Shown in pieces: positions 17,907 through 25,368 of a stretch of 38,686 nucleotides of DNA. The notes under the pieces are model-generated. The model saw nothing but the letters and a program-made list of their open reading frames with translations. It was not told the origin of the DNA and did no database searches. The translations under genes were made by a program, and so were the position numbers. Source of the stretch: Pseudomonadota bacterium (GTDB lineage: Bacteria; Pseudomonadota; Gammaproteobacteria; Burkholderiales; Burkholderiaceae_C); NCBI GenBank assembly GCA_021841865.1, contig JAKCDM010000003.1, forward strand, positions 34,281-72,966. The letters are read 5' to 3'. The stretch's first letter is position 1, and each line of letters begins with the position of its first letter.

Positions 17907-18872
17907 TCATGCGCACGCTCCCACGCCCGCCACCTGCGCGGTCGCCGCCACGGGCAGCGGGTAGCGCCGGCTCGACGGGCCAGCCTTGACCAGCTGCCCC
18001 GCCAGCTCGTGGCCGACCAGCGGCGCCAGCGAGCGGGCGCAGTCGAGCAGCGCCGGCAGGTCGACGCCGGTGTCGTAGCCCATCTGCTGCAGCATGTGCA
18101 CCATGTCCTCGGTGCAGGCGTTGCCGCTGGCTCCCGGAGCGAAGGGGCAGCCGCCCAGCCCGCCGAGGGATGCGTCGAAACGTTCGATTCCCGCTTCGAG
18201 CGCGGCCAGCACATTGGCCAGCGCCATGCCCCGGGTGTCGTGGAAATGCGCGGTGAGCACCAGGTGCGGGTGCCGTTCGCGCACCGCAGCGCACAGTTGC
18301 TGCGCCTGCGCCGGATCGGCCATGCCGGTGGTGTCGCACAGGGTCAGGCGCCGGATTCCCAGCGCCGCGATGCGATCCACCCACGGCAGCACGCGGTCGG
18401 TCTCGAAGCGTCCCTCGAAGGGGCAGCCGAAGGCGGTGGACAGCGACGCGTTGACCGCGGCGGCGCCTCGCGCCAGGCCGACGATGTCGGCGAACTGGGA
18501 CAGCGACTGCTCGCGGCTCATGCGCAGGTTGGCTCGATTGTGGCTCTCGCTGGCCGACATCACGACGTTGAGCTCGTCGACCCGGCAGGCCAGCGCCCGC
18601 TCGGCTCCCTTCACGTTGGGAACCAGCGCGGCGTACTCGACTCCGGGCGCGCGCTGGATGCCCGCCATCACGTCGGCCGCGTCGGCCAGCGCAGGAATGG
18701 CCTTCGGCGACGTGAAGGACGTGACCTCGATCTTCGCCAGCCCGGTTCGCGACAACGCGTCGACCAGCGCGATCTTTCGCGCGGTGTCGACGAACACGGG
18801 CTCGATCTGGAGTCCGTCGCGCGGCGCGACATCGTGGATGAACAGGCGCTTGCCGCCGGCTGCTCGCAACAT
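17907..18872 (-). CDS. HMG-CoA lyase family enzyme (3-hydroxy-3-methylglutaryl- or citramalyl-CoA lyase)
   Basis: A 321-residue TIM-barrel lyase of the HMGL-like family. It shows Arg18-Asp19 (APRDGLQ), metal-binding His209 and His211 (AHFHDTRG), and the active-site loop with Cys242 (GLGGCPFAPGASGN, 238-251). It should cleave a 3-hydroxy-3-methyl-dicarboxyl-CoA: HMG-CoA to acetyl-CoA plus acetoacetate, or citramalyl-CoA to pyruvate plus acetyl-CoA (an HMGL-type R-citramalyl-CoA lyase is known from Chloroflexus). Context favours a dedicated pathway: it directly follows a CaiB-type CoA-transferase (32 bp) and an MFS carrier. There is no leucine-degradation gene (liu or MCC) in the window, unlike the usual mvaB/liuE setting. 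AGGAT 7 nt before ATG 18872 chooses this start over an upstream GTG (18899). Confidence 0.9.
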   Translation of the reverse strand: MLRAAGGKRLFIHDVAPRDGLQIEPVFVDTARKIALVDALSRTGLAKIEVTSFTSPKAIPALADAADVMAGIQRAPGVEYAALVPNVKGAERALACRVDELNVVMSASESHNRANLRMSREQSLSQFADIVGLARGAAAVNASLSTAFGCPFEGRFETDRVLPWVDRIAALGIRRLTLCDTTGMADPAQAQQLCAAVRERHPHLVLTAHFHDTRGMALANVLAALEAGIERFDASLGGLGGCPFAPGASGNACTEDMVHMLQQMGYDTGVDLPALLDCARSLAPLVGHELAGQLVKAGPSSRRYPLPVAATAQVAGVGACA

Positions 18873-18904
18873 GGTGGGGATCCTGGTGGATTCGTTCACG
18901 GCTG

Positions 18905-20137
18905 TCAGATCACGCCGCGCGCGCGCAGCGCGGCCTGCGCGTCGGCGTCGTAGCCGAGTTCGCGCAGGATCTCGGCCGTGTGCTCGCCCAGCGCCGGCCC
19001 CAGCCAGCGCGTGCGTCCGGGGGTCGCCGACAGCCTGGGCACCACGCCGGGGAACTCGACCTGCGCGCCGTCGGGCAGCGCGTGCTGCTCGAGCATGCCG
19101 CGCGCGCGGTAATGCTCGTCGGCGTGGATGTCGGCCGCGGTGTAGATGCGCCCGCAGGGCACCGCGGCGGCTTCCAGCACCTCGAGCACATACGGCAGGT
19201 CGTGTCCGGCGGTCCACGCGCCGATGGCCTGGTCGAGCATGTCGGCCAGGCGCACGCGCCCGTCGTTGCGCGCCAGGCGCGGATCGTCCGCCAGGTCGTC
19301 GCGTCCGATGGCCTGCATCAGGCGACGGTAGATGCTGTCGGCGTTGCCGGCGATGATCACGTATCGCCCGTCGCGACACAGGTAGGTGTTCGACGGTGCG
19401 ATACCGGGCAGCGTGGCGCCCGAGCGCTCGCGCACGAAGCCCTGGTCGGAGTACTCGGGAATCAGGCTTTCCATGATGCCGAACACCGCCTCGTACAGCG
19501 CCACGTCGATGAACTGGCCGCTGCCGCCATGGGCCTTCAGGTGGTGCATGGCCATCATCGCGCCGATCACCCCGTACAGCGAAGCCAGCGTGTCGCCCAG
19601 GCTGACGCCGGTGCGCACCGGCGCGCGCCCCGGCTCGCCGACCAGGTAGCGCAGCCCGCCCATGGACTCGGCGATGGCCGCGAAGCCCGGCCGGTCCCTG
19701 TAGGGGCCGCTCTGGCCGAAGCCCGACACCCGCACCATGATCAGCTTCGGGTACAGGCGGTGCAGCTCCTCCCATCCCAGGCCCCACTTCTCGAGCGTGC
19801 CGGGGCGGAAGTTCTCGATCACGATGTCGGCGCTTCCCGCCAGCTCGCGCACGATGCGCTGTGCGTCGGGCTGCTTGAGGTCCAGGGTCAGCGACTTCTT
19901 GTTGCGGCTTTGCGTGTACCACCACAGCGAGGTGTCGCCGTGCAGCTTGCGCCAGCTGCGCAGCGGATCGCCTTGCCCGGGCGCCTCGACCTTGATGACC
20001 TCGGCGCCGAACTGCGCCAGCAGCGCGCTGGCGTAGGGTCCGGCGATCAGGGTTCCGAGCTCGAGCACCCGCACGCCGGCCAGCGGCAGCGGAGCCTCGG
20101 ACTCCGGCGCGGCGCCGGCGGCATGCGGGTCGCTCAT
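18905..20137 (-). CDS. Family III CoA-transferase (CaiB/BaiF type)
   Basis: A 410-residue family III CoA-transferase, which moves CoA from a donor such as succinyl-CoA to a free carboxylate through an aspartyl-CoA intermediate. The catalytic aspartate is Asp182 in VSLGDTLASLYG. The N-terminal block GVRVLELGTLIAGPYA, KVEAPGQGDPLR and SRNKKSLTLDLK, plus IENFRPGTLEKWGLG, are all typical. Human SUGCT (glutarate/HMG) and Chloroflexus succinyl-CoA:citramalate transferase belong to the same family. Its ATG lies 5 nt after the carrier gene's stop and its stop is 32 nt before the lyase start, so the three are clearly one operon. The expected reaction is activation of the imported acid to the thioester that the lyase cleaves. 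Confidence 0.93.
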   Translation of the reverse strand: MSDPHAAGAAPESEAPLPLAGVRVLELGTLIAGPYASALLAQFGAEVIKVEAPGQGDPLRSWRKLHGDTSLWWYTQSRNKKSLTLDLKQPDAQRIVRELAGSADIVIENFRPGTLEKWGLGWEELHRLYPKLIMVRVSGFGQSGPYRDRPGFAAIAESMGGLRYLVGEPGRAPVRTGVSLGDTLASLYGVIGAMMAMHHLKAHGGSGQFIDVALYEAVFGIMESLIPEYSDQGFVRERSGATLPGIAPSNTYLCRDGRYVIIAGNADSIYRRLMQAIGRDDLADDPRLARNDGRVRLADMLDQAIGAWTAGHDLPYVLEVLEAAAVPCGRIYTAADIHADEHYRARGMLEQHALPDGAQVEFPGVVPRLSATPGRTRWLGPALGEHTAEILRELGYDADAQAALRARGVI

Positions 20138-20142
20138 GATGC

Positions 20143-21495
20143 TCAGTCAGGCAGGCCGGTATGGACCGTCTCGGGCAGCATCCACGGCAGCACCAGTCCC
20201 AGCAGGTACACCAGCCCGATGATCAGCGCGGCCTGGCTGATGCCGCCGAAGGAGCGGATCAGCGTGCCCGCGATGATCGGGAACACCCAGGCGATCAGGC
20301 GAGCGGCGTTGAACACCACGCTGATGGCGGTGGAGCGAACGGTGGACGTGAACAGCTCGACCGGGTAGATGGCCATCCACACGTAGGCGCAGCCCAGCGT
20401 GAAGAAGCCATTGATCGGCGCGATGATCATCATCGCGCCCACCGTGTGCGTGAACCTGTAGGTGATGACCGTGGTGACCAGGCAGCCGACGAAGGTCAGG
20501 AACATGAACATGCGACGGCCCATCGCGTCGGCGACGAAGCCGGCGATCATGTAGGCGACGATGGCGCCGATGGTGTAGGCGATGGACACGCGTGCGCCCC
20601 ATACCGGGGCGTCGGCCAGCCCGTGCGCCTTGGCCAGCCCGATGGTGAAGATCGGCAGCCAGCTGGAAATCGCCCACCAGCCGGTGGTGGTGACGATCGA
20701 CAGCACCGTCGTGATCAGCGTGCGGCGCCGAGCGGCCGGGTCGCGGAACAGCTGCGCGAGCGAGAACGGTCGCCGCGCGCCGCCACCGGCCGGGCTGGCG
20801 GCCTCCTCGGTGGGGCCCCAGCGCCGCGCGCGCACGGCCTCGCGCCACTTCTCCGACTCCTCGACACCGCGACGCAGGTACAGCACGAACAAGGCCGGGA
20901 GCGCGCCCAGCACGAACATCAGGCGCCAGCTCTGCGCGCCCAGCGGATGGGTGGTCGACAGCACGTACCACGCCACAGACGCCAGCAAGGTGCCCCAGCC
21001 GAAGCCCGACTGCAGGAAGCCCGCGCCCTTGGCGCGCGCATGCTGCGGCCAGGTCTCGGCGAGCAGCGAGATGCCGGTGCTCCACTCGCTGCCCAGCGCC
21101 AGGCCGGTGAGAAAACGCAGCGCGCACAGCGCGGCGAAGCTGTCGGCGAAGGCCGTCAGTCCGGAGAACACGGCGTACAGGAACACCGACCACAGCATCA
21201 TGCGCTTGCGCCCGATGTAGTCGGCCAGCACGCCGCCGACCAGCCCGCCGAGGCCCCAGCCGAGCAGCGTGATGCCGATGGCGGTGCCCGCGTACACCGG
21301 GAAGGAGGCCAGCTGCGCCGGCGCGAGCAGCGCGTGCAGCATCGGCCCCAGCACCATGACCAGCGCGATGGCTTCGTAGCCGTCGAACACCCAGCCGAGG
21401 AAGCCCCCGGTGAGCACCCGCCAGTGCATCGGGGTCAATCCGCTGCTCCAGCGCAGCGGCGCCTCCGTTGCCGCGGTCATGGGTCTGGTCTCCAT
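20143..21495 (-). CDS. MFS transporter (AAHS-like, organic acid:H+ symporter)
   Basis: A 450-residue major facilitator superfamily permease with 12 predicted helices split by a cytoplasmic loop of about 50 residues (after REAVRARRW). Motif A appears in both halves (GGVLADYIGRKRM and AGFVADAMGRRMF). The first helix starts GGFLGWVFDGYEAIALVMV, which places it near aromatic/organic acid:H+ symporters. It is the first gene of the carrier/CoA-transferase/lyase operon and so probably imports the acid they degrade. I set the start at ATG 21495 because a perfect AGGAGG (21502-21507) is 6 nt upstream; an in-frame ATG at 21522 lies upstream of that site and should be ignored. Its promoter region is interrupted by the MITE-like element. 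Confidence 0.92.
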   Translation of the reverse strand: METRPMTAATEAPLRWSSGLTPMHWRVLTGGFLGWVFDGYEAIALVMVLGPMLHALLAPAQLASFPVYAGTAIGITLLGWGLGGLVGGVLADYIGRKRMMLWSVFLYAVFSGLTAFADSFAALCALRFLTGLALGSEWSTGISLLAETWPQHARAKGAGFLQSGFGWGTLLASVAWYVLSTTHPLGAQSWRLMFVLGALPALFVLYLRRGVEESEKWREAVRARRWGPTEEAASPAGGGARRPFSLAQLFRDPAARRRTLITTVLSIVTTTGWWAISSWLPIFTIGLAKAHGLADAPVWGARVSIAYTIGAIVAYMIAGFVADAMGRRMFMFLTFVGCLVTTVITYRFTHTVGAMMIIAPINGFFTLGCAYVWMAIYPVELFTSTVRSTAISVVFNAARLIAWVFPIIAGTLIRSFGGISQAALIIGLVYLLGLVLPWMLPETVHTGLPD

Positions 21496-21560
21496 CGTGC
21501 TCCTCCTGTTGCGGTGAGTCATGTCGTCGTGCGCCCGGGCTGGCCTGCTGCGGCCCCCGG

Positions 21561-21836
21561 CTAGTGCCCTGTCCCGTAAATACCTGTCATTTCGCTGAGC
21601 CGTATCGGGGCGCAGGCAAGGCGCGGGTGCGGGGCCAGGCTGGGCGCCTGGCCCCGTGGCCGCAACGCCGCATGCGCCCCGATACGGCTCAGCCCGAAGG
21701 GTTCGGCGCCTGCGGGGCCCTCGCCGCCCGGGCGCAAGGGGGCCAGACGTCCAGTCTGGACCCCTTGCGCCCAGCCGCCGATCGCTCCCGCAGGCACCCG
21801 AACGAAATGCCAGGTATTTACGGGACAGGACACTAG
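21561..21836. mobile_element. MITE-like palindromic element with 34-bp terminal inverted repeats
   Basis: A 276-bp non-coding element bounded by 34-bp inverted repeats (21561-21594 and 21803-21836) that match at 32 of 34 positions. Each starts CTAGTG and contains CCTGTCCCGTAAATACCTG. CTAG at both ends is palindromic, so it may be a 4-bp target duplication or part of the repeat. The inside is built of further hairpins: a perfect 20-bp pair (21595-21614 with 21673-21692) enclosing a 10-bp pair (21631-21640 with 21646-21655), and an 18-bp pair with one mismatch (21731-21748 with 21754-21771). Short open frames on both strands cross it but are by-products of the palindrome. No transposase is present; it would need to be mobilised in trans by a related IS. 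The IS family cannot be named from sequence alone. Confidence 0.8.
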
Positions 21837-21881
21837 AGGGGCCAGCTTAGGCGCAGCCCATGCTTGTGGATTCGAAACTCG

Positions 21882-21912
21882 TTGACTTATCCTTAACCTG
21901 TTGGAAAGTCAA
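21882..21912. promoter_or_regulatory. Inverted repeat TTGACTT-N17-AAGTCAA upstream of LysR gene
   Basis: Seven-base arms (21882-21888 and 21906-21912) form a perfect dyad separated by 17 bp, and the right arm overlaps the LysR gene's GGAAAG ribosome-binding site. This fits an autoregulatory LysR operator, but the left arm also looks like a -35 box (TTGACT), so the symmetry could be incidental. Confidence 0.35.
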
Positions 21913-21915
21913 ACC

Positions 21916-22893
21916 ATGGACCGCAGCATCAACCCGGCTCGCTTCGACCTCACCACGCTGCGCCTGTACGTCGCCGCGGTCGAGACCGGCAGCCTCACGC
22001 AGGGGGCCGAGCGCCTGGCCATCAGCCTGCCCGCGGCGAGCAAGCGACTTGCCGCGCTGGAAAGCCACATCGGCAGCGAGCTGCTGGTGCGCAACAAGAA
22101 GGGAGTGACGCCCACCGCGCCGGGACTGACCTTCCTGCGCTATGCCATCGGCATCGTCGCCGGCATCGAGCAGTTGTCCATGGCCATGTTCGACTACCAC
22201 CGCGGCGCCGGTGGCCACCTGCGCCTGTGGGCCAACACCTCGGCCTTCACCGGCTTCCTGCCGCACCTGCTGGCGCGCTACTGCGCCGCCTACCCGGCCG
22301 TGATGCTCGACCTGGAGGACGCGCTGAGCGAGGAGGTGGTGCGCGCGGTCACGCGCGGCAACGCCGAACTGGGCATCATCGGCAACAACACGGCGCTGGG
22401 CGAACTGCAGGCCTTCGCTTGCGACAGCGACGAGCTGATGCTGGTACTTCCGGCCGCGCATGCGCTGGCGAGCCGCGAGGTGGTGGCGATGGAGGAAGTG
22501 CTTGGCCACGACATCGTCGGGCTCAGCCGTGCGACGTCGCTGATGCGCCAGATCGCCGCGGCGGCCGACGCGAAGGGGCTGCCGCTGCGCATCCGCGTGC
22601 AGATGCGCGGGTTCGACGAAGTCTGCCGCATGATCAACGCCGGGCTGGGCATCGGCATCCTGCCGCGCGCCGGTGCGGCACCGCACGTGCAGTCGATGGG
22701 GCTGGCGCTGCGGCGCCTGTCGGGAATGCCCACGCGCCGCCAGTTGCTGCTGGTCATGCGCGACGAGGCCCAGCTGTCGGGGCCCGCGGCGGCGTTCGTG
22801 CGCATGGTGCGCGAACGCCGCGCGGCGGCACGCGCGCCGGGCGCGCCAGCAGCCGTCAGGCAGCCGGCGCGAGCGAGCCCGAGGCCGGGCTGA
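21916..22893 (+). CDS. LysR-type regulator of the acid-catabolism operon
   Basis: A 325-residue LysR-family transcriptional regulator. The helix-turn-helix is at about residues 9-65 (LTTLRLYVAAVETGSL, RLAISLPAASKRLAALE), and the effector-binding domain spans about 90-300. The last 20 residues are Ala/Pro/Arg-rich. Start ATG 21916 has GGAAAG (21903-21908) 7 nt upstream; the TTG at 21901 lies upstream of that site. It is divergent from the MFS/CoA-transferase/lyase operon and is its probable activator, with the imported acid or its CoA ester as candidate co-inducer (inference). Its 3' end overlaps the 3' end of the convergent molybdoenzyme gene by 38 bp. Confidence 0.88.
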   Translation: MDRSINPARFDLTTLRLYVAAVETGSLTQGAERLAISLPAASKRLAALESHIGSELLVRNKKGVTPTAPGLTFLRYAIGIVAGIEQLSMAMFDYHRGAGGHLRLWANTSAFTGFLPHLLARYCAAYPAVMLDLEDALSEEVVRAVTRGNAELGIIGNNTALGELQAFACDSDELMLVLPAAHALASREVVAMEEVLGHDIVGLSRATSLMRQIAAAADAKGLPLRIRVQMRGFDEVCRMINAGLGIGILPRAGAAPHVQSMGLALRRLSGMPTRRQLLLVMRDEAQLSGPAAAFVRMVRERRAAARAPGAPAAVRQPARASPRPG

Positions 22894-25186
22894 GCACGAC
22901 CGGAACCGACTTCGACGCCGGGGTTCCGCAACCGTCGGCGGCGCTTTCGAGCGGAACCAGCGGATTGGTTTCCGGGTAGTAGGCAGCGACGCAGCCGCGC
23001 GGGATGTCGTAGTCCACCAGGGTCAGGCCCTGCACGCGGCGCTCCACGTCGTCGTCCCACACCGTGGCCAGGTCGACCAGCGCGTGCTCGGCGAAGCCCA
23101 GGCGCTGGCGGTCGGCGGCGTGGATGAACACCACGTCGCGCCGGCCGAACACGCCGCGATAGCGATCGTTCATCGCGTACACGGTGGTGTTGTACTGGTC
23201 GTGGGAGCGGATGGTGGTGAGGGTCAGCACGTCGTCGCCGCGGCGGCGGCGCGCGCGGTGCAGCGGGCTGTCGGTATCGATGCCATGCACGACGAACTGG
23301 GCCTTGCCGCTGTCGGTCAGCCACTCGCGCTCGCGCGAGGCGATTCGCAGGTGGAAGCCGCCGTCGACGGCCACGCGCTGGTTGAAGTCCTCGAAGCCGT
23401 CGATGACCTTGGCGATCTCGTCGCGAATGCGCGCGTAGTCCTGCGCAAGCCACGACCAGTGCACGGGGCGATCGCCCAGCGTGGCCTGCGCGACGCCGGC
23501 GACGATGGCGACCTCCGAGCGCAGCTGCTCCGAGGCCGGGCGGTTGCGCCCGTACGACAGGTGCACCTGGCACATCGAGTCCTCGACGGTCACGCCCTGC
23601 GCGACGCCGTCCTGCAGGTCGCGCTCGGTGCGCCCCAGGGTCGGCAGGATCAGCGCCTTGCGCCCATGCACGAGGTGGCTGCGATTGAGCTTGGTCGACA
23701 CCTGTACCGTCAATTCGCAGTTGCGCATCGCCTGCAGCGTGCGCGGGGTGTCGGGCGCGGCCATCACGAAATTGCCGCCGAGCCCGAAGAACACCTTGAC
23801 CCGCCCCTGCAGCATGGCCTCGATGGTCGCCACGACGTCGAGGCCGTGGTGCCGCGGCGGCTCGAAACCGTAGACCTGGTGCAGGCGATCGAGGAACTTC
23901 GCCGTCGGGCGCTCCTCGATGCCCATGGTGCGGTCGCCCTGCACGTTCGAGTGCCCGCGCACCGGGCACAGGCCGGCGCCGGGCTTGCCGATCTGCCCGC
24001 GCATCATCAGCAGGTTGGACAGCATCTGCACGTTGGCCATCGCGTGCTTGTGCTGGGTCAGGCCCATGCCCCAGGTGGCGATGACCCGCTGGCCGCGGCA
24101 ATAGATGTCGGCCAGCGCGAGCATCTGCTCCAGCTCCACGCCCGACTCGTCGACCAGCTGCTGCCACGGCTGCGCACGCAGGTCGTCGGCGAAAGCCTCG
24201 AAACCATGCGTGTGCGCGGTGATGAAATCGATGTCCAGCACGCGCCCGGAGCCCGTCTCCACGGCCGCGTCGTCGAGTTCGAGCACACGCTTGGCCAGGC
24301 CCTTGAGCAGCGCGAAATCCCCGCCGGCGCGAGGACGCACGAACACCGAGCTGATCGTCGTGCTGCCGCCGGAGAGCATTTCCAGCGGGCTTTGCGGGTC
24401 GGTGAAGCGCTCCAGGCCGCGCTCGCGCAGCGGGTTGATCGACACGATGGTCGCCCCGCGCCTGGCGCACTCGCGCAGTTCGCCGAGCATTCGCGGGTGG
24501 TTCGTGCCGGGGTTCTGCCCGAACAGCAGCAGGGTGTCGGCCTGCGCGAAGTCTTCCAGCGTGACCGTGGCCTTGCCCACGCCGACGGTGCCCGGCAGGC
24601 CGCGGCTGGTCGCCTCGTGGCACATGTTCGAGCAATCGGGAAAGTTGTTGGTGCCGTAGGCGCGCACGAACAGCTGGAACAGGTAGGCAGCCTCGTTGCT
24701 GGTGCGCCCCGAGGTGTAGAAGGCGGCCTGGTCGGGGTCGGGCAGCGCCCGCAGCTCGCGCGCGATCAGCGCGAAGGCGTCGTCCCACGAGATCGGCACG
24801 TAGCGGTCGGTCGCGGGCTCGTACACCATCGGCTCGGTCAGCCGGCCATGCTGCTCGAGCTCGAAGTCCGACTGGCGCAGCAGCTCGGCCACCGTGTGAC
24901 CGGCGAACAGGCCAGCGTCGGCACGGCGCGACGTGGCTTCGGCGGCCACCGCCTTCACGCCGTTCTCGCAGAAGCCGAAGGTCGACGCGTGCTGGCTGTC
25001 GGGCCACGCGCAGCCCGGGCAGTCGAAGCCTTCCGGCTGGTTCTGCGCCAGCAGCATGCCCAGCTTGGTCGGCTCCACGCGTTCGCGCACCAGGGTCACG
25101 GCAACCTGCTTGAGAGCGCCCCAGCCCGCCGCGGGGTGGTCGTAGGACTGGATGCCGGGTTCAGCGTTTGCCATGGTCGGTCGCAT
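22856..25186 (-). CDS. YdeP/FdhF-family molybdopterin oxidoreductase
   Basis: A 776-residue molybdopterin-dependent oxidoreductase very like E. coli YdeP in length and motifs. These include the N-terminal cysteines EGFDCPGCAWPD (Cys56, Cys59) and FCENG (Cys73), YTSGRTSNEAAYLFQLF, NNFPDCSNMCHEATS, GKPGAGLCPVRGHSNVQGDRT (split across residues of the middle domain) and TVRSHDQYNTT-like TTIRSHDQYNTTVYAMNDRYRG near the C-terminus. Cys189 in NMCHEATS is at the likely molybdenum-ligand position (inferred). No twin-arginine signal, so cytoplasmic. YdeP is linked to acid resistance in E. coli; its substrate is unknown and true formate dehydrogenase activity should not be assumed. ATG 25186 is used, but the ATG at 25174 is equally possible; neither has a clear ribosome-binding site. 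Confidence 0.92.
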   Translation of the reverse strand: MRPTMANAEPGIQSYDHPAAGWGALKQVAVTLVRERVEPTKLGMLLAQNQPEGFDCPGCAWPDSQHASTFGFCENGVKAVAAEATSRRADAGLFAGHTVAELLRQSDFELEQHGRLTEPMVYEPATDRYVPISWDDAFALIARELRALPDPDQAAFYTSGRTSNEAAYLFQLFVRAYGTNNFPDCSNMCHEATSRGLPGTVGVGKATVTLEDFAQADTLLLFGQNPGTNHPRMLGELRECARRGATIVSINPLRERGLERFTDPQSPLEMLSGGSTTISSVFVRPRAGGDFALLKGLAKRVLELDDAAVETGSGRVLDIDFITAHTHGFEAFADDLRAQPWQQLVDESGVELEQMLALADIYCRGQRVIATWGMGLTQHKHAMANVQMLSNLLMMRGQIGKPGAGLCPVRGHSNVQGDRTMGIEERPTAKFLDRLHQVYGFEPPRHHGLDVVATIEAMLQGRVKVFFGLGGNFVMAAPDTPRTLQAMRNCELTVQVSTKLNRSHLVHGRKALILPTLGRTERDLQDGVAQGVTVEDSMCQVHLSYGRNRPASEQLRSEVAIVAGVAQATLGDRPVHWSWLAQDYARIRDEIAKVIDGFEDFNQRVAVDGGFHLRIASREREWLTDSGKAQFVVHGIDTDSPLHRARRRRGDDVLTLTTIRSHDQYNTTVYAMNDRYRGVFGRRDVVFIHAADRQRLGFAEHALVDLATVWDDDVERRVQGLTLVDYDIPRGCVAAYYPETNPLVPLESAADGCGTPASKSVPVVLSPASGSLAPAA

Positions 25187-25368
25187 GAATGCTCAGGGTA
25201 AACCCGCATCGTAAGCGGGCTTGAATACACTAGCAGTGTGCAATGATTTCCGATTTGTGCTTGTTCGTTGCTTGCGCGGCGGGCACCGCACCGCGCCGCG
25301 GTTGATCCGCGGCCCACCGCGATCGCATTCCCGCGCCCCTTCACGCCGCCAGCAGTCGAGGACATCCC
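25187..25368. promoter_or_regulatory. Divergent intergenic region, molybdoenzyme and diguanylate cyclase
   Basis: A 182-bp gap whose left 70 bp is AT-richer than the rest. It contains a short dyad ACACTAGCAGTGT (5-bp arms, 3-bp centre, at about 25226-25238) and, on the plus strand, TTGAAT 17 bp ahead of TGATTT, a weak promoter candidate. GAGGAC (25358-25363) is the ribosome-binding site for the TTG-started cyclase gene. Confidence 0.35.

Larger units (their letters stand above)
21496..21915. promoter_or_regulatory. Divergent control region of acid-catabolism operon, split by an inserted element
   Basis: A 420-bp gap between the MFS and LysR start codons. Of this, 276 bp (21561-21836) is a palindromic element listed separately. 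Without it the region would be about 144 bp, a usual size for a LysR-controlled divergent promoter. The remaining left part (21496-21560) holds the MFS ribosome-binding site. The right part (21837-21915) is AT-richer than the surroundings and carries the inverted repeat TTGACTT (21882-21888) and AAGTCAA (21906-21912). Confidence 0.45.

Noticed and set aside
21561-21833. 90-codon open frames on both strands crossing the palindromic element
   Set aside because: The two predicted peptides end in nearly the same residues only because the terminal repeats are inverted copies; no start context and no protein-like conservation.
22290-25007. 905-codon frame overlapping the molybdoenzyme on the same strand
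   Set aside because: It is a different reading frame of the same DNA, Ala/Arg-rich, without conserved motifs; the frame ending at 22856 matches YdeP throughout.
22856-25186. Catalytic subunit of a respiratory formate dehydrogenase
   Set aside because: No Tat signal, no electron-transfer or membrane subunit genes and no fdhD nearby; sequence motifs match the YdeP group, whose substrate is unknown.
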